A DNA stretch of 64,000 nt from Pictodentalium vernedei. Taxonomy: Eukaryota; Mollusca; Scaphopoda; Dentaliida; Dentaliidae. Shown here piece by piece: positions 1-11,036 of this stretch (position 1 is its first letter; each line of letters begins with the position of its first letter). The notes under the pieces are model-generated. The model saw only the letters and a list, made by a program, of their open reading frames with translations. It was not told the DNA's origin and searched no databases. Both the position numbers and the translations under genes were made by a program. The DNA is taken from positions 381,220,718-381,284,717 of the forward strand of contig CM062290.1 of assembly GCA_031216915.1 (NCBI GenBank). The letters are read 5' to 3'.

Positions 1-1
1 G

Positions 2-238
2 ACGGATTGGGGGTGGTCGCTAGACAATGGACTTCTTGTACCGACTGCAGCCACAAAGCCATGTGCCCCCGATAACCTACTGAATCTGATCAGTTGTGGT
101 TGCAAGAGTGCTTGTACAAAAAGGTGTGGGTGTAAGAAGGCAGGACTCTCTTGCTCAGGTTTGTGTAATTGCAGTTCGGATTCTTGTAACAACCACAGAA
201 ACACTGTCCTGTCGGAAATTTCTGAGTTCGATGAATAA
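2..238 (+). CDS. C-terminal tail of a Cys-rich, CXC-like protein (5' end outside window)
   Basis: An open frame runs from the window edge to TAA at 236-238, about 78 codons with no start, so this is the 3' end of a longer frame. It reads a WGW motif, then LVP, PAP-like residues and LLNLISCGCK, then CTKRCGCKK and CSGLCNC. That is eight regularly spaced cysteines with basic residues, resembling the Cys-rich CXC (tesmin/TSO1-like) module that ends many uncharacterised invertebrate, often transposon-linked, proteins. The tail after the cysteines is acidic (SEISEFDE). I infer a metal-binding module and a mobile-element origin; I cannot name the family. What lies upstream would decide whether this is a live gene. 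Confidence 0.55.
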   Translation, partial: TDWGWSLDNGLLVPTAATKPCAPDNLLNLISCGCKSACTKRCGCKKAGLSCSGLCNCSSDSCNNHRNTVLSEISEFDE

Positions 239-311
239 TATGTATATAGGTCATGTCATTTCTGTATATAGCGTTGATAATAGTCAATGTAACTTAATCC
301 ATGTTGATTGA

Positions 312-373
312 TTTGTACATTCTGTAAATATTATTTATTGATTTTTGTACATTCTGTAAATATTATTTATTGA
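312..373. repeat. Two-copy tandem duplication, 32-bp period
   Basis: The unit starting TTTGTACATTCTGTAAATAT occurs at 312 and again at 344, directly downstream of the Cys-rich frame. Both copies are virtually identical. Confidence 0.8.
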
Positions 374-2194
374 TCTAATGCTGCCAGACACAGACGTGTC
401 TGTTCGGTCCCAAGCCCGAAAATAGTTGAGTTCTCATGCTGACGAATTTTATGCCAAAAGGGGAACTCGGCCAGAAGCAGAGGGGGTCTTCCATAATGTC
501 TATTTTGTAAGCAAGGATAAAGTCTTCAAATGGTGGTGGATTTTTTATCGTCTGTCCAACTAACATCCCGTTCTGTACTACGACCCTTTGGGCAAATCCG
601 TTAGGAAAATCATCATTTTTTGCATAAATCCGATACTTTTTTGTGAATTTTCAATAATTTTTCGCAGAAATTGTCACAGAATGCACATTTTCCTCTAGGT
701 AAATGTATATTAGACATTATGTAGCTCGAAATACGCGTAAACAAAAAATACTGTTGGATCAATTCGAGGTTACAAAGTTCGTGCGATTTTTTTTAATTTT
801 TTTCAAACGCGTTTTCGAAAAAAGGCTCAACTGGGATTTTAGGGGACTTTTGTCTAATCGTTCAGTGACATGTACTCGACATTCCCTGAAAAAATCAGCT
901 TTCTCCGATTTTTTTCCCTAGTGAAACCTAATGTTCTTGGGCTAAAACCAAATAATAACAATTTAGAGGAACACTGAAAAATCTACAAATGCAAAGAGTA
1001 TAAAAGTATGTACAAACCCCTACAGAATAGGATGAAGGATATTTGTTTGGGTATACAAATATCTCCCGTCCACCCCCTCCCCCTTCCCCTGTGAAATAAT
1101 CATTAGTTTCAGTCACGAGTGAGATACTTTTTGGTATCCATTCAAAAACACTATATTTTCTTTTTACTATATCCCTTTTATAAGAATCTTTAATTGCGTA
1201 GACCGACAAGAGTAAGACGGGAAAGGGGATGGGCTGGTCGAGTTGACTCAATGTCGTAAACTGCTATCACTTCGATCATTAGCCGTGTGGGCATTTTCGT
1301 GACGCAGGAGGCTTTTTTGGCCCCACTTCCCACCCAAGAAAAACACGGTTCATCACGTGTTGGTCTACAGCTGTAAACAAAATGTGAAATTGGGAACTTC
1401 GCGAATATTAGTTGTTTTTCTCAAGTCTGGTTTATTTATTTCCTCGATCAAATCGATTGCGCAAACACAACAGTTTAGTTTCAAAAGTGACAAGGACTTT
1501 GTACATAACCAAATGGAACTGACTGTTCTATTCCCAGTTTACAATTTCAAACCACAGCAATAGTTGCCGTCTGCCTCCTCCAAATTCCAATTTTAATTTA
1601 AAATAAATTATCTACTACCAATAACAAATGCAGTTGTGTTGCCAGTTGACGTCACAAGACAGTATTTATTAATCAGCAGAGGAATTGACATGCAAAAGCA
1701 ATTAAGCTAATCCTTAACGCTCGTGAGCACGGCGAGTCACAGTGTTTTGAAAACTGTCTTCCACTGATCAAACCCTGCGGGCCACTGGAACTCCACGGTG
1801 GAGAACACACTGCGGCGGCGTTTTGTTTCAATCCACGTTGAACGTACTGTAATGTTAGTTATAAGAAACCAAATGAAGTTAAAAGATTAAAAAAATACAA
1901 CTCATTTTTGTAAATATCTATGTGCAAAAAAACAAACTTATTTATGTTAATATCTATGTGCAGTGTATTATGTTTCTATAGTTTATCGCTTGTTAAAAGT
2001 TGAAACACCTGAATGAAATAAAATATATCAAAGCCAATGTTCTTGTTATTGTTGCTCTGTTGTCAATGGAGATAAGTAATTAATTGTACACGCCCACTCA
2101 TAAATAGTCCCTCTATAAACAGACAGCACTAATCTAAATTTAGCATCAATAACTGGGGTATTAATTGACCAGTCTCATATGGGTACTGTACACG
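374..2194. other. AT-rich stretch with no recognisable gene
   Basis: Only short frames without domain-like composition are seen on either strand. It carries homopolymer runs, and AT-rich DNA dominates after 1560. The first 550 bases may be the 3' non-coding end of the element whose coding tail lies at 2-238, but nothing marks its boundary. Confidence 0.4.
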
Positions 2195-2202
2195 TAATGT
2201 TG

Positions 2203-2715
2203 TTGCACTCAAGGGACAAATTTATCAATTTTATTAACTTGGGTAAAATATCAGACATAAGGCATAAAAAAATAAAAATTCTGTTTCTCAGGCCCTCCCG
2301 CATGGTCCTTTTGGCTGCCGCATGCTCTCTTTTTATTACCAATTTAAACTTAAAAAAATAAAAATTAAATGGTTTATGTCTGATATTTTACCCAAGTTAA
2401 AAAAATTGATGAATTTGTCCCTTGAGTGCAAGAAGGCTTTGCAATGCTTTAGCATTGCAAAGCCTTCTTGCACTCAAGGGATGAAATACACCATCACCCA
2501 TGCTATTCTGCAGATTATGAGGCTTAAAACTTGAACCAAGAACATGAACTTTTGATGACAAAGAAGAAATTACTGAAATAAAAAATAAAATAAAAAACTG
2601 CTTGCCCGCATGCAATTTCACAAATAATGGCCTGAGAAACAGAAGATCTACTTTGTGCAGCCTAAACCATTTAATTTTTATTTTTTTCAGTTTGCATTCA
2701 TTATAAAAAGAGAGC
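2203..2715. repeat. Nested foldback cluster
   Basis: Three inverted repeats overlap. (1) A TTGCACTCAAGGGACAAATT arm at 2203 pairs with its complement ending at 2431. (2) 2418-2481 is a hairpin with 31-base perfect arms and a 2-base TT loop, reusing the same TTGCACTCAAGGG end, so this arm is present three times. (3) CTGTTTCTCAGGCC near 2281 and the CTCTCTTTTTATTA block near 2328 recur inverted at 2630-2715. The cluster overlaps the likely intron just 3' of the minus-strand exon at 2809-3841. Confidence 0.8.
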
Positions 2716-2808
2716 AGTCAAAAAGTCCATGCAGGAGAGCTTGAGGAATAGATTTTTATCTTTTTTAGACATAAAAGAATTGATAAAATGTGTAGAATAT
2801 AAACTTAC

Positions 2809-3841
2809 ACTGGTGTCGATTTTACTTAGATAATCCTTGCAAACTGCATTCAGAGTATCACGCATATGTGAAAGAAAGTCAGGATGTGCACAAAAGGTTA
2901 CCGTTAGCAGGGCATAACCATCAGAATAATTCAGAGAATTGTGAAGGCAGTAATAGTAAGGAAACCAATCAGCATCACAATCTCTGAAACCTTTTCTATG
3001 AAGGTGTACAGCAATATCACATAACTTTCTTGCTGCACCAGTCTCATTCAAACATTGTCCCAGTTCCTTTCTAAATTCAACCTGCTTCTTCAAACTAACA
3101 TTTTTCATTACACTGTAAAGAGAGGCGATACCTCTAAGAGCTGGAAGAGTTTCTGGTGGCACCGTTTCACCAGGGGTTAGTTGTATTCCATTTAAAGCAG
3201 AGATATGTTCCTTGGCTTTTTCAAACAAGAAATCTCTTTTCTCATCAGCCTCCTCGTCTGTTAATGGAGTTGGGAGTGGTTTGGGTCTATTAGAGTTTTG
3301 ATTGCTCTTTGTTTCCTGATTGTCTGATGATTGTTTATCAGTATTCTTCCCTTGAGTTGTCTGGTTGTTGGATGAATCATCAATAACATTTTTCCCATCA
3401 TTGGACTCATTGTTCTGCACTTCTGAACCAGATGTACCTTTATCATCAGTTTGTTTTGACGACGATTCCATGCTATTAATATTTTCGTTTGAATGTTCGC
3501 CAGCTTCAATTATTTTTCCATTTGAATTACTGGTTTCTGCTTCATTGTTGGATTTCAACCCATTTCTATTTTGCACAGCATCTTTCTGACCTGAAGAGTG
3601 ACTGGATGTATTGTCAATGATTTTTAACTGATTAACTCCTGCTGAATATATTTCAGAGGTCGTTAAGTTTTCAGATGTTTTGCTTCTGTTTATGCTGTCA
3701 TTATTCTTTAACTGAATATTTCTCCCTGCATGTGTTTCTGGGGTAGTTAAGTCTTCAGGAGTATTGGTTTCTGCTGATGTAGATTTTGATGGCCTTGAAC
3801 CCATCGTACAATCACATTGTCCGTATCACTACCAATGATAT
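2809..3841 (-). CDS. Exon of an uncharacterised, putatively N-myristoylated protein
   Basis: The longest gene-like frame in the window. The start ATG is at 3804 and coding runs to a splice donor, GTAAGT, at 2808-2803, giving about 332 residues. An acceptor-like TTTTCAATTCCAG precedes 3841, so an upstream 5' UTR exon is likely. The protein starts MGSRPSKS, fitting the N-myristoylation pattern (Gly2, Ser6, Lys7). Residues ~10-180 are low-complexity, rich in Asn, Ser, Thr, Glu and Lys, and look disordered. From ~185 a compact helical-looking region begins (DEEADEKRDFLFEKAKEHI) with scattered cysteines (GQCLNETGAARKLCDIAVHL, DCDADWFPYYYCLH). I do not recognise this domain. Reading past the donor gives only a short tail into repeat DNA, which supports splicing there. 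I infer a membrane-tethered host protein; function unknown. Later exons would lie at lower coordinates and none is evident in this window. Confidence 0.6.
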
Positions 3842-4298
3842 CTGGAATTGAAAACACATTGCTCAGAGACAAGCATGCAAATAAACAGCCTGTTATGGTC
3901 AAGAACAAGCACAAATTGCATATCTGACAGGCACCAATTCACTTGTGCCGAAAAAAACTAGAGGTGTGTCTGTCCCAGATGGGCCTGTCCATACCTCCTG
4001 CTGCCATGATTATTCTAAAACAATTAAGGGTATAACTCTGGCAAAAAAGCCCAATCAAAACTATAATCTCAGGTACACAGGTTCCCATGGTAGTATACAG
4101 CCATCTGAGAAAATCTCCAGACAAAGTTAAAGGCCTGTTCTTCTCAAGTTGAAAAGGGACATAAACAGTTTACAACATTTGACGAGAATGCTCTTTCAGT
4201 TTGCATAGAGGTTAAAAAAAAACATATTTAAATCTATGCGAACGTATGAATGGTTAGCTACTAAATATTGCATCTTGAATGGTAAAGTCAAAGTAACT
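3842..4298. other. Upstream/intronic DNA of the minus-strand exon
   Basis: No domain-like frame. It would be intron or promoter of the gene ending at 2809; no core promoter motif stands out. Confidence 0.35.
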
Positions 4299-5108
4299 TA
4301 ACCCTTTAAGCAACATATCAGCCAAAACAGGCACTTTACCATTCAATTTACAACATTTTCCTCATATTTTGTCTCAAAGACATAGATTATGACTCCTCAT
4401 TATAACATACCAGAAAATAAGTGGTCAGACAAGGACAATGTCAGGTACAAAAAGGCCAATATCTGGCTGAGGTTTAACATCATCAGACAAAATGTCTGAT
4501 GCCGAAATTATCAATGACATTCAGTGATCAGAACATCATGCATGCTCGAAATCATGTACATAACTAGCAAGCCTAAAATTAATGATTATTGTGCTTTCTG
4601 GTCCTGACAGGTTGGGAAGTGTGAAGAAAGTGACTGTACAGCTCCTCAGTATTAACAGCATGTGAAGGAATACGATTTGATATAGCCATACATGTATCTA
4701 AATTATGTCTGAAAGATAAATCAGTTCCAATTCAGAATGAAACCAATCATACCTTGTTTGGCAGGGCTCATTGAGCCCTGCCAAACAAGGTATGGTTGGA
4801 TGAATTCTGAGCAGTTTTAAGATGAAGGTACATGCACACCTAAAACACATTATTTCGAATGCTCAAATTCCATTTTCTAATATGTCAGATATCATTCTTA
4901 AATGACAGACTTGATTGATTTGGTGTCTGACATTTTGTCTGGAAGTGCAATGAAAATTATTTTCAGGCCTGCATTGGAACAAGCTCATTGAGCTTGTTGC
5001 AACGAGAGGTCATAAGCTATGTTTTTTATGCAAAAAATGTAAGAATCTAGTTATTCAAGAATTTTGTTTGCTAATGTTGTCTGTTTTTCCTGTTAGGTAA
5101 AGGGTTAA
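4299..5108. mobile_element. piggyBac-like foldback MITE, copy 1, split by extra DNA
   Basis: The left end TTAACCCTTTAAGCAAC at 4299 leads to a degenerate arm (GTCTCAAAGACATAGATTAT) near 4370-4395. The matching right arm and the end GTTAGGTAAAGGGTTAA appear only at ~4978-5108. About 570 bases including another hairpin (4741-4800) separate the halves. Both ends keep TTAA. Confidence 0.6.
4741..4800. repeat. Hairpin with CTCATTGAG centre
   Basis: Arms of about 28 bases (CATACCTTGTTTGGCAGGG and its complement) are near-perfect around CTCATTGAG. This centre is shared with other foldback copies whose arms differ. Confidence 0.85.
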
Positions 5109-5377
5109 CCAATCTTTCTTGTGTCTGATAGATTTTTGCCTTGAGAGACTATATATATTGATTTTCCATGCAATATGTGAATACTTGTTAATAATAAAGG
5201 AGCAGTTTCTCAGGAATTTTTACACAGCAGAATCAGGGCTTATATTTTATTTAAATTTGGGAGAATCCATTTGGATTCTTGCGAAAATTGTAGCGAGAAT
5301 CCATACCTGCTACGAGTGTCCTAGGATCCAATGAGGCCACCATGGTTGGATCCCTGTTGTATATGGATAATACATAT

Positions 5378-5612
5378 TAACCCTTTACCCAACACAGCTT
5401 TTTAATTTTTAAATCATAAACTGAATTTCATAATTAAGAAAAACAAACAAAATTTACCAATAAAACCTTCCAAATATGATGTCATTGGAACCGGCTCATT
5501 GAGCCGGTTCCAATGCCAGCCATATTTGTACAATTTTAGTGACCAGGTTTAAGGATATTTCAGGCCACGAAAGCCTTGTATTGGCCAATTTCCTGCCGCT
5601 ATGTTAAAGGGA
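5378..5612. mobile_element. piggyBac-like foldback MITE, copy 2
   Basis: It starts TTAACCCTTTACCCAACA and ends GTTAAAGGGATAA. The central hairpin at ~5487-5520 is CATTGGAACCGG, CTCATTGAG, then the complementary arm. Confidence 0.7.
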
Positions 5613-5981
5613 TAAAATGACTTTCACGCGAATCCGAGCAGTGGTGCACAAGAATCAACATGGATTCTCGCTGGTTTTGTTGCGCGAATCTTTGCGTGAA
5701 TCGATTCTCAGATTCTCGTCGAAATATAAGCCCAGAGAATGTTCCGTTACCCATCTTAAAACCATGAGACGGTTAGCTGGTTGGTGCCATTTCTGAAATT
5801 TTTCACACTTTCTTTACATTCCTCTTAAAAAAACTGGATTTGATGTATAATAACTAGAGCTGAAACGGTTAAGGGGTTTTATTGATCGATTAATCACGTG
5901 GATCAACCTTGGTTAACCGATTAATCACTTGTCCAAATAGATATCTGAATAATTGTCATACTGTTGATGATTTACAGAATG

Positions 5982-6296
5982 AACACTTTACCCGACGTAA
6001 CAAACAAAACCAACTAGACCTTTTACCTTTAGAAACAAGTTTTTTCATCAAATATTTTTAATTATTAAACATCTAAAATGGGGTAAAACTTACAGATTCG
6101 TCAACAACAAAAAATTGTTTTTGGCATGACCCACTGACAATCAATTAATCATGACGGCCCTAATTATATCGTGTTTGACGAAGCTCACACTGAGCTCTGT
6201 CAAACAAGGTGTATTTGGTTAAATATCAAATGGCATTATGGGAAATATTTGCTGCTCAAAACTTTTCTATTTTAACATAAGAGTGTAGAGGGTTAA
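5982..6296. mobile_element. Degenerate piggyBac-like foldback MITE, copy 3 (inside hAT-like element)
   Basis: Left end AACACTTTACCCGACGTAAC, right end GTAGAGGGTTAA. The central hairpin at ~6171-6212 has arms of the GTTTGACGAAGCTC type. Confidence 0.5.
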
Positions 6297-6439
6297 ATGG
6301 ACCAAAATTTAAATTCATTCAAAGGTAACATGAGACGATTTATATCGGGATGAGTCATGAGTTATTGTATGGAATGAGCTCATGATTTCTAAAACTATAT
6401 ACAAATATACAAAACTCTACGGAAGGAAGGCCTATATAC

Positions 6440-6639
6440 AAAAATCTCTATTCAAATTTATTATGTTTTCAATTTTTAAATCAAAACATAGCTTATGACC
6501 CCTCAATGGAACAACCTCAACGAGCTCGTTCCAATGAGGGGTCATAAGCTATGTTTTTGAGACAAAAACTAAAAACATTTTGTAATTTATGAATTTATTT
6601 TGCAAGTATCCTCTGCTACCTGCAATTGGTAAAGGGTTA
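6440..6639. mobile_element. piggyBac-like foldback MITE, copy 4 (left end eroded)
   Basis: Arms AACATAGCTTATGACCCCTC and its complement flank a GAGCTC-type centre (6484-6562). The right end is TTGGTAAAGGGTTA; the left TIR is not recognisable. Confidence 0.6.
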
Positions 6640-6904
6640 CAAATGACCATTTCTACAGATACAGTATGATGATCATGCAAGTAAACAAGTATGTCATCAA
6701 GTAACTTGCAGCCTTTACTCTGTCTCATATAATTGATGTGAGTCAGTGTGACAATGTTTGCCTGTTTTGGAGCAAGTTTGTTTCTTTGTTGACCCATATA
6801 ATACAGTAGTTCAAAAGTAACGGTAAATCGAACAATTATTTTTTGGCTCGATCAAGATGCTGATCATTGATTAATCTATTAATCAGTTAACCGTTTCAGC
6901 TCTA

Positions 6905-7164
6905 ATAATAAGGAATAATCATATCAAATTTGGTTCAATTCATGCCAGTAGCTTTTGAGGGGAAGTCGACAAGACCATCTGAATTTCTAACTAGAATTAT
7001 TATGGGAGAAGGTACCACCCCTCTGAAAAGGGAAGAATGAAAGAAAGTGCACTGGAAATGATGGACTCTGGTTGATTCTCTGGTGAAAAGTCTCGCAGTT
7101 ATCTCCCTTCGCCCACTCCAGACCTGAAAAGAATAGTGTCCAAAGCAAAAATGTTTAGGAAGCT
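6905..7164. other. Spacer between mobile elements
   Basis: Unique-looking DNA with no gene or structured repeat seen. Confidence 0.35.
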
Positions 7165-7413
7165 TAACCCTTTACCCAACGAATCGCCCGCATCCGTCTG
7201 CGTAATATGCAAATTCAGCAGCTGAAAAAATATTACCTTTTCGAAAAATTTCAACAAACTCATATCATCTGACCCCTCTTTGGAACGAGCTCATCGAGCT
7301 CGTTCCAAAGAGAGGTCACATGATATGGGTTTGTGAAACTTTTTTGAAAAAAATTAAAAAATGATATTTCAAATAAAAAAATTTTGAAATCGTTTGCGTT
7401 GGGTAAAGGGTTA
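7165..7413. mobile_element. piggyBac-like foldback MITE, copy 5 (subfamily B)
   Basis: TTAACCCTTTACCCAACGAA ... GCGTTGGGTAAAGGGTTA. Hairpin arms are of the CATATCATCTGACCCCTC type with centre GAGCTCATCGAGCTC. Outer flanks (GAATCGCCCGCATCCGTC) differ from subfamily A. Confidence 0.85.
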
Positions 7414-8582
7414 TAGACTGGGAATGACTGAGCTGGAAATTATATTTCCCCTCTATTTTAAGAGTTGGATTTTGTTGTGAGTTAATACAGGGTTATGTAG
7501 GAAATTTTAATCCTATTAATGGAATTTCACATTTCCTATAGGGAAACAGACTCCAACTGTATGTTTTGCAGCTACAGTCAGAAATTTGAAAAATTTTGAG
7601 CTATTGAAATTTTTACCAGTATTTTCTAACACCCAACCCCCCATACACCTGTCTGTGGCTATGCTCTGAGTTATGAAGGACAGCACATTTCCAAAAAATT
7701 AACTTACAGTCTGGCCACCCAAGTTTGAACAAGGTAGAAACAGAAAAAACACTGATCACAAAATGCTCAACATTCAAATTTTAATGAGATAGTCCAGTAC
7801 CTGTACCTGGTGTGGCCTTTTTTGCAAGGCTTAGGCTGATCAGTCCTGCAAACAGACTCACATTTTCTTCCATACACTGTACATTCCTGTCACTACAATT
7901 ACTGCCTGTTGAAGTGTTTTGAATTCTGAGCTTTGTTCTTGGATATCTAAATCACATTTGGCCACAAGTTGTTCTGATGAAATAATTTATTATCAATCTC
8001 GGTACAAATACTGCTGAAGACTTTCAGGAACAATTTATGACTACCATCAACTATGTGGGTTAAAAGCATATATTTTTGCATGTTCTATACACCACAACCT
8101 TTGTTTTGGAGTATAAATTGAGTCGGGGTATAAAGGCTACATTTATTTGAATTTTAACAGACTACAAACTTGGGATTTTCATAGTATATTTGTGTCATTT
8201 ACTTATATAGGCCTAAAAAAAGGATGTTTGTTTCTGCGAAAGCGACCGACCCTATTTTAAACCTCCTAGTGTAAGCATTTTATTGAAATCACAGAAAAGT
8301 AAAAAAGGTCAGTGTTTTTCTAAATCCTAGAGCAAATATTGATCGTCAGAAAAGTAAGATCTTATTAAAAAACGAACTATTCTATATAAAAGCCTATCGA
8401 GCCATGGAACTTGGCAAGTTCAGTTAAAACAGTGTCATTTGTGGGTGCTATAAGGATACCCTGGCATGCCTTTTGGGCTAATACGGTACCGTAATTGTAG
8501 CTTAAAACAAAACAATGGTGACTGATAATGTGCTACTCGTGATGACTTCTTGAAAAATGTCTTTCCAGCGAAAAAAGTAAAG
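7414..8582. other. No gene or strong repeat recognised
   Basis: AT-rich DNA with no coding signal on either strand. Confidence 0.35.
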
Positions 8583-8890
8583 TTAACCCTTTACCTAACG
8601 AATCGCCCGCATCCGTCCACATAATTTGCAAATTCAGACGTTGAAATAAACAAATTTTTCAAAATATTTCAACAAAACCATATCATGTGACCACTCATTG
8701 CAACGAGCACATCGAGCTCGTTCCAGTGAGGGGGGTCACATGATATGGTATTTCAACAAAACCATATCATGTGACCACTCAATGCAACAAGCTCGTTCCT
8801 ATGAGGGGGTCACATGATATGATTTTGTTGAAATTTTTAAAAATACTAATCAAAATAATAAATTTTGATATCGTCTGCATTGAGTAAAGG
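8583..8890. mobile_element. piggyBac-like foldback MITE, copy 6, hairpin duplicated in tandem
   Basis: Starts TTAACCCTTTACCTAACGAA. It carries two successive hairpins (about 8670-8748 and 8750-8832), each with ATTTCAACAAAACCATATCA-type outer arms. The right end is degenerate (GAGTAAAGGAATC). Confidence 0.75.
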
Positions 8891-10951
8891 AATCAACAAA
8901 GCCTGAATGATTCCATGACGATGGAAGAAATTTTCTGTATTATTCACAAAGATAATTCAGATGTGCTGACTGTTGAATGATAGTCAAGTGCTCAGATTTG
9001 TTCTGCTTTTGGGAAGGACATGACACTGAGAACTATACGACAACTTTTAACTTGTATCTGAGTTTAATGTTTCTTCATTTCATACAGAGAGGCCTATTTT
9101 ATGTTGATAAGGTCATAAATTGGGAGAAGGAAACTGCATTCTGGAAAAATATAAAAAAAAATAAAAAGTTTTTCCTACCTACCCACCCTATTTTTTTTCA
9201 GTCTGTTAGCAGAAACAAACATATATTTTTTTTAAGCCATAGCACCTCAAATATATATTTATATTGTAACAAGTCGAGAGAGAGGTGTGCAAACTGTTGA
9301 CCTCTAGCACACAAAGCCACCCATTTACCACAAGACTAAGCAATCCGACCAACCAGACTGGTTGGAAAATGGCCCTTGAACCATGACCGCTGCACTACTC
9401 TCATGTTGTTTTTTTGCAATTCAACCTGTGAATCGCAACCCAGATCGTGCCTAGGAGCAGTCAAAACACCCAAAGAGCTTCTTCACAGCATCATAATGCC
9501 ATCAACGGCTGAGAGCAAGTGAATGTAGCAAAAGGAGAGTGCAGTATGGGAGATGAGGCTCATATTGTCAACCCCTGGCACACAAAGCAACTCAACGACC
9601 TTATAAGAGATCCAGAACAAACAGGCTTGTTTGTAAATGCCCTTTGACCATTACCCTACACTCACAATCTTTTTTTGATTCAAGCCCTGTAAACAGACAT
9701 GTTAACTCTCCCGGAATGCCCGGGAAAATCCTGGAATTTCAGTGTAGTTCCCGGCCTCCCGGAAGGGAATCAGTTTGGACCAAAAATCCCGGAAAACAAC
9801 AGTCAAATATTTCGTTCCCGCTGTAACTTATGAAAAACGTTCGGAGTCAAATCACATGCATTTCAAACTCTGGTAAAAACTCACGAAGCAGTAAAATAGA
9901 GATTTAAGTTAAATTTATTTACGAAAAGGGTATTTTATGATATATATTTCAACTGTGTTCATGTTTATTTCTGGTTTTTTTCTTTGGAGATTCGTGATCA
10001 ATGTGTGAGTGTCGAACTGAAAATAGGTGACTTACTTTCAAAAAATTGAAAACTCCACCTTCATTTAAATGCAGTATTTGGAAATTAAAATATATGAAAA
10101 GGAATTAAATAATATATATTTATTTATTCCTTCATAGAATAGCTTTAATTCTCATCTCTTTTCCAAAATCAAAACATAAACAACAACTATTTAGCACAGT
10201 TTAAAAGTAGGTTAAAATCTCTCAGGATGCCTAAAAATTATGACTGCATATTTAAACACAATGGACTTATTTTCTAACACTACATTTATTCTGTTGTGCT
10301 GACTACAGAACTCTTAACTGTTGGCCATCTGTACCCAGAAAATTTTGAATGGAATTAAAAAAAAATGCTTCAATGATGAAAAGAAAAATTTTGTGTAGGA
10401 CACAAACGTCCCACATGCATGAAGTTTGATAAAAATACTTCCTAAGTACTAATATTCTTGAAGTAACTGAACATTTAAACATCTTTTCCTTTTAACATTT
10501 CCAGACTTGGGATATTATTAGCTAAGTAGACTTTGATAAGAGCAAACCACGAGTGGAGGTGCTCTGTGGGACACTGTGGATGGGTGGTGGTGGGGAAGAA
10601 GGGTGGCTCAGGAAGAAGAGGATTCAGGGGGGGGGGGGGTCAAATCAACAATTATTTTATGATTTTTTAACATAGCATAAATGCACCCGCATAGTTGACA
10701 ACTAGTCCTGGATATAACCTGGTGTTAATAGTGGTCCATGAGCTGAAAATTCACAAGTTTTTACTTTTATTTTGTCCCTGCGCGAACATTTCCCTGAAAT
10801 CCACCCCATTTCCCTGAAAATCACCTTCAGGTTCCTTGAAAAATTATTCTGGCGGTTAACATGTCTGCCTGTAAACTGCACCTCAGATTTCACCTCGGTG
10901 CAGTCCTGATTTACTACCACGTGACTAACCAAACTGGTTGGTGAATGTCCC
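8891..10951. other. Non-genic DNA with a diverged ~270-bp duplication
   Basis: No convincing gene. Segments near 9297 and 9570 share a frame of similar words (GCACACAAAGC, then ACCA-rich DNA and CTTTGACCAT/CTTGAACCAT). A GTTAACATGTCTG block near 10857 is inverted relative to CAGACATGTTAAC at 9692. A run of 14 G lies at 10627-10640. Confidence 0.4.
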
Positions 10952-11036
10952 TTATAGTTAGTTCAGCGATCTGAACGTAGTGGCTACCCCTCTACAGGGG
11001 TAGCCACTACACTCAGATTGCTAAACTACCTTATAG
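10952..11036. repeat. Large hairpin
   Basis: Arms CTTATAGTTAGTTCAGCGAT and GTAGTGGCTACCCCT pair with inverted copies around CTACA, with a few mismatches in the outer half. Confidence 0.85.

Larger units (their letters stand above)
5855..6904. mobile_element. Non-autonomous hAT-like element with 8-bp target duplication
   Basis: Terminal inverted repeats TAGAGCTGAAACGGTTAA (5855) and its complement (ending 6904) are flanked by ATAATAAC on the left and ATAATAAG on the right. An 8-bp duplication and a TAGAG terminus (fits YARNG) are hAT hallmarks. No transposase frame is present. Two foldback MITEs sit inside. Confidence 0.75.

Noticed and set aside
928-1251. 107-codon minus-strand frame with Gly run
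   Set aside because: The Gly run comes from a C-rich tract; no domain or supporting splice signals.
8977-9300. 107-codon plus-strand frame
   Set aside because: AT-rich, Lys/Phe-biased composition with no domain or splice signals.
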